A stretch of 64,000 nt of DNA, taken from the NCBI RefSeq assembly GCF_015477835.1, contig NZ_JADLQN010000003.1:372001-436000 (forward strand), given 5' to 3'. Positions within the stretch are counted from its first letter, which is position 1. Every line of letters starts with the position of its first letter. This DNA is from Nocardia higoensis (GTDB lineage Bacteria > Actinomycetota > Actinomycetes > Mycobacteriales > Mycobacteriaceae). Made by a program: the position numbers and the translations under genes. Below, piece by piece: positions 61,470-64,000 of this stretch. Below the pieces are notes generated by a model. The model was not told where the DNA came from. It did no database searches and saw nothing but the letters and a program-made list of their open reading frames with translations.

Positions 61470-63407
61470 ATGGACGACGAGCAGAACGTGCTGGCCACTG
61501 TCTGGCCGGAGGTGATCGCCGAGCTGACCACCGGATCAGCCGACGGGAGCATCCCCGCGGTCACCAGAGCACAGCAGGCCTGGCTGAAGCTCGTCAAGCC
61601 GATCACCGTCGCGCAGGGTTTCGCCCTGCTGTCGGTGCCGTCGTCGCTGGCCCAGGAAGCCATCGAACGCGACCTGCGCGAACCCATCCTGCGTTCCCTC
61701 GGGCGCATGCTCGGTCCCCAGGTGGAGGGACTCGGCGTGCGGATCGCCGCCCCGGTCACCTCTACCGGCGATGGTCCGGCCGCGGGCGCGCGCCACGCCA
61801 GGATGACCAGCCGCCCCGAACAGCCCCGACCGGCGCGCCCCGCGGGCGGGTTCGGCCAGGAACCGCAGCGCCCCGACGAGCCCGCGCCGCATTACGGCCG
61901 CTCCGCCGAGCCGGGCGGCGACTCGGGATATCCGGGACCCGCGCCGTTCCCGAACGACTATCCGGTTCCGGACACCTATCCGGGATCGGACTATGCGCCG
62001 TCCGCCGGCTACACGCCCGAACCCGAATACCCGGCCTCGGATTTCCCGACCACGTCTTTCCGCATCCCGCCGGGCGGGTTCGACGACCCGTCCTACGCCG
62101 ATTCGGCGGAGGACGCCCCCCGGGTACGGCCCGACCTGTCCGACCTGCCCGCTCCGCCGCGCCGCGACAGCACCCCGCCCGGACAGGAGTCGTTGTTCTC
62201 TCCGGAGCCCGGTCGCATTCCGCTACGTGAGCCGAGCGCCGACCGCGATGTCCGCGAACCCGGCACCGACGGCCCGCACACCGAGCGCGGCGACGACGAA
62301 CCGGTCGTGAGCATCCGCGACTCCTGGCCCACCTACTTCGCCAAGAACCAGGAGCCGACTCCGGCACCGTCGAGCTCCGGCGCCAGCCTGAACGCCAAGT
62401 ACACCTTCGAGACCTTCGTCATCGGCGCGTCCAACCGATTCGCCCACGCGGCGGCCGTGGCGATCGCCGAAGCGCCCGCGCGCGCCTACAACCCACTGTT
62501 CGTGTGGGGCGCTTCCGGACTCGGCAAGACTCATCTCCTGCACGCCGCGGGCCACTATGCCCAGCGGCTGTTCCCGGGGATGCGCGTCAAATACGTCTCG
62601 ACCGAAGAGTTCACCAACGACTTCATCAACAGCCTGCGCGACGACCGCAAGGTGGCGTTCAAGCGTCGCTACCGCGAGACCGACATCCTCCTGGTCGACG
62701 ACATCCAGTTCATCGAGGGCAAGGAAGGCATCCAGGAGGAGTTCTTCCACACCTTCAACACACTGCACAACGCCAACAAGCAGATCGTCGTCTCCTCCGA
62801 CCGCCCACCCAAGCAGCTGGCCACTCTCGAGGAGCGGCTGCGGACCAGGTTCGAGTGGGGCCTGATCACCGATGTGCAGCCGCCCGAACTCGAGACGCGC
62901 ATCGCGATCCTGCGCAAGAAGGCACGGATGGATCGACTCGACGTGCCCCATGACGTGCTGGAACTGATCGCCAGCCGGGTCGAGCGCAATATCCGCGAAC
63001 TCGAGGGCGCGCTGATCCGGGTGACGGCGTTCGCCTCGCTCAACGGTCAGCCGCTGGACATCTCGCTGGCCGAGGTGGTGTTGCGCGACCTGATGCCCGA
63101 CACCGCGGCGCTGGAGATCAACGCGGCCACGATCATGGCGGTCACCGCGGAGTACTTCAACACCACCCTCGACGAGCTGACCGGTCCGGGCAAGGCGCGT
63201 CCGCTCGCTCAGGCCCGCCAGATCGCGATGTATCTGTGCCGCGAGCTGACCGATCTGTCGCTGCCGAAGATCGGGCAGGCGTTCGGGCGCGATCACACGA
63301 CGGTGATGTACGCGGAGAAGAAGGTCCGCAAGGAGATGACCGAACGCCGTCGCGTGTACGACCAGGTCCAAGAACTCACAGCCCGGATCAAGCAGCGCTC
63401 GCGCTGA
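61470..63407 (+). CDS. dnaA: chromosomal replication initiator DnaA
   Basis: 645-residue DnaA. Domain I covers about 1-90. A long disordered Pro/Asp/Arg-rich domain II covers about 90-300. Domain III begins near residue 305, with Walker A GASGLGKT (about 343-350), Walker B ILLVDDIQF (about 406-414) and the sensor regions. Domain IV ends with LGQAFGRDHTTVMYAEKKV, which reads DnaA boxes. Domain II is much longer than in E. coli, as usual in Actinobacteria. ATG 61470 follows GGGGAGGA. Confidence 0.98.
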   Translation: MDDEQNVLATVWPEVIAELTTGSADGSIPAVTRAQQAWLKLVKPITVAQGFALLSVPSSLAQEAIERDLREPILRSLGRMLGPQVEGLGVRIAAPVTSTGDGPAAGARHARMTSRPEQPRPARPAGGFGQEPQRPDEPAPHYGRSAEPGGDSGYPGPAPFPNDYPVPDTYPGSDYAPSAGYTPEPEYPASDFPTTSFRIPPGGFDDPSYADSAEDAPRVRPDLSDLPAPPRRDSTPPGQESLFSPEPGRIPLREPSADRDVREPGTDGPHTERGDDEPVVSIRDSWPTYFAKNQEPTPAPSSSGASLNAKYTFETFVIGASNRFAHAAAVAIAEAPARAYNPLFVWGASGLGKTHLLHAAGHYAQRLFPGMRVKYVSTEEFTNDFINSLRDDRKVAFKRRYRETDILLVDDIQFIEGKEGIQEEFFHTFNTLHNANKQIVVSSDRPPKQLATLEERLRTRFEWGLITDVQPPELETRIAILRKKARMDRLDVPHDVLELIASRVERNIRELEGALIRVTAFASLNGQPLDISLAEVVLRDLMPDTAALEINAATIMAVTAEYFNTTLDELTGPGKARPLAQARQIAMYLCRELTDLSLPKIGQAFGRDHTTVMYAEKKVRKEMTERRRVYDQVQELTARIKQRSR

Positions 63408-63462
63408 ATCCATCCACACCCCTCGCACCGCTCCTGACCAGGGGCGGTGCATTTTTTCGCCC

Positions 63463-63532
63463 TGTGGATTCCTCGAGGAATCCCTGTGGAATCCTCGAGG
63501 AATCCACAGGTTGTCCTCGAGTTGGTGCACAG
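63463..63532. repeat. oriC 70-bp direct repeat, copy 1
   Basis: Matches copy 2 (63627-63696) with two mismatches. The copy holds an 18-bp palindrome GGATTCCTCGAGGAATCC (63466-63483) and, with flanking bases, an 18-bp perfect stem CTGTGGATTCCTCGAGGA (63462-63479) with its complement at 63492-63509. Confidence 0.9.
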
Positions 63533-63560
63533 GCCATCGGCCGCGTCGGTGCACAGGCAG

Positions 63561-63569
63561 TTGTCCACA
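63561..63569 (+). promoter_or_regulatory. perfect actinobacterial DnaA box
   Basis: TTGTCCACA lies between the two 70-bp repeats of oriC. Confidence 0.85.
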
Positions 63570-63626
63570 GTTTCCACAGCCGAATCCGTGCACAGGGCCT
63601 GACCTGCCCGCATGGCTGTTCACAGT

Positions 63627-63696
63627 TGTGGATTCCTCGAGGAATCCCTGTGGAATCCTCGAGGAATCCACCGGTTGTCCTCGAGTCGGTGCACAG
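63627..63696. repeat. oriC 70-bp direct repeat, copy 2
   Basis: Second copy, 164 bp downstream of copy 1, with two mismatches. It keeps the palindrome and hairpin and the TTGTCCTCGAG motif. Confidence 0.9.
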
Positions 63697-63875
63697 TGTG
63701 CACAAGTGGCCCGAAACGGTGGAACAACTCGAGGATGAGCGGTGGATAGATGTGGGATAGATCTGGACTCTCCACAGCCACGCACAGTTCATCCACCGGT
63801 CACTCACCATCCATCCCCATCCCGCCACACCCTGTGACCTGCGCTGATACGTCGAATCCACAGATTCCACAGGCC

Positions 63876-63920
63876 CTATTACTACTTCAGTTCTTCTTCT
63901 AGAAGATGTCTCTTGAAAAC
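63876..63920. other. AT-rich candidate DNA unwinding element
   Basis: The segment CTATTACTACTTCAGTTCTT and what follows is clearly AT-richer than its surroundings and lies at the dnaN side of the repeats. It is a reasonable site for initial strand opening. Confidence 0.5.
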
Positions 63921-63996
63921 AGGGTGTGTGGAAAAGTCCGCCGGAGCGCTCGGCAGCCGAGGGGATCGCGTCCACAGGGCAGAGGAGGACGAGGCG

Positions 63997-64000
63997 ATGG
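63997..64000 (+). CDS. dnaN: start of dnaN (sliding clamp), truncated by window
   Basis: ATGG at the last bases, preceded by AGAGGAGGA at the right spacing. The position after dnaA and oriC fits dnaN (DNA polymerase III beta clamp). Only the start codon is inside the window, so the call rests on context. Confidence 0.7.

Larger units (their letters stand above)
63408..63996. other. oriC region between dnaA and dnaN
   Basis: 589 bp between dnaA and the dnaN start, the position of oriC in Mycobacteriales. It contains one perfect TTGTCCACA box (63561-63569), variant boxes TGTGCACAA (63697-63705) and TGTGGAAAA (63927-63935), several TCCACAG motifs, two copies of a 70-bp repeat and an AT-rich stretch. 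This is the likely replication origin. Confidence 0.85.

Noticed and set aside
1..64000. CRISPR arrays, tRNA genes, rRNA genes and prophage genes.
   Set aside because: No regularly spaced CRISPR-type repeats, no cloverleaf sequences, no rRNA sequence and no phage structural genes were recognised; the only mobile element seen is the tnpB one.

Overview
This window is chromosomal DNA from a high-GC actinomycete of the order Mycobacteriales (Corynebacteriales), most likely Nocardia or a close relative. The evidence is the gene order from about 37.8 kb to the end: CCA-adding enzyme, MutT4-type Nudix, a large exported membrane protein, MurJ, SigM, anti-SigM, TrxB, TrxA, CwlM, GNAT, ParB, ParA, RsmG, Jag, YidC, YidD, RnpA, RpmH, DnaA and the start of dnaN. 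This matches the origin-proximal block of Mycobacterium tuberculosis (Rv3907c-Rv3924c, Rv0001) gene for gene. The window also holds a complete Mce lipid-import operon. Genus assignment is inference, because no 16S rRNA gene is present.

Layout. 0-9.9 kb: accessory and metabolic genes, namely a possible lipoprotein, a PLP-dependent cysteine-synthase-like enzyme translationally coupled to an MFS transporter, a small exported protein, DUF445, a TIGR03084-type protein, L-2-hydroxyglutarate oxidase, an SRPBCC protein and RNase HI. 9.9-19.6 kb (minus): yrbEA-yrbEB-mceABCDEF plus an Mce-associated protein, with mostly overlapping start/stop codons and a 9-bp perfect inverted repeat in the promoter region. 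20-34 kb: cell-envelope and secreted proteins (S1 protease, LppU-like lipoprotein, DUF6764-like, L,D-transpeptidase, M13 protease, DUF4190, DUF4185), an XRE/DUF397 regulator pair, pirin, Nudix and an MFS transporter. 33.8-36.9 kb: the 5-oxoprolinase genes pxpA-pxpB-pxpC, two of which carry large low-complexity insertions. 37.8-52.9 kb: the conserved envelope and redox block. 53-64 kb: chromosome segregation (parAB with several parS sites), an inserted tnpB transposon, the ribosome/RNase P/membrane-insertase operon and the dnaA-oriC region.

How genes work together. MlaE-type permeases (YrbEA/B) and six Mce proteins should form one lipid transporter. MurJ, CwlM and the L,D-transpeptidase act in peptidoglycan synthesis. 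SigM, its anti-sigma factor, TrxB and TrxA sit together as a redox/envelope-stress set. ParA/ParB and parS sites flank the origin. PxpABC recycles 5-oxoproline.

Recurrent oddities. Short GC-rich tandem repeats, mostly with units divisible by three, sit inside several coding regions (lhgO, MFS, pxpA, pxpB, rnpA) and in two intergenic gaps (pxpA-pxpB, sigM-anti-sigma). The likely oriC contains a 70-bp direct repeat, each copy of which folds into a long CTCGAG-centred hairpin. The tnpB element ends three bases or less from a parS site.
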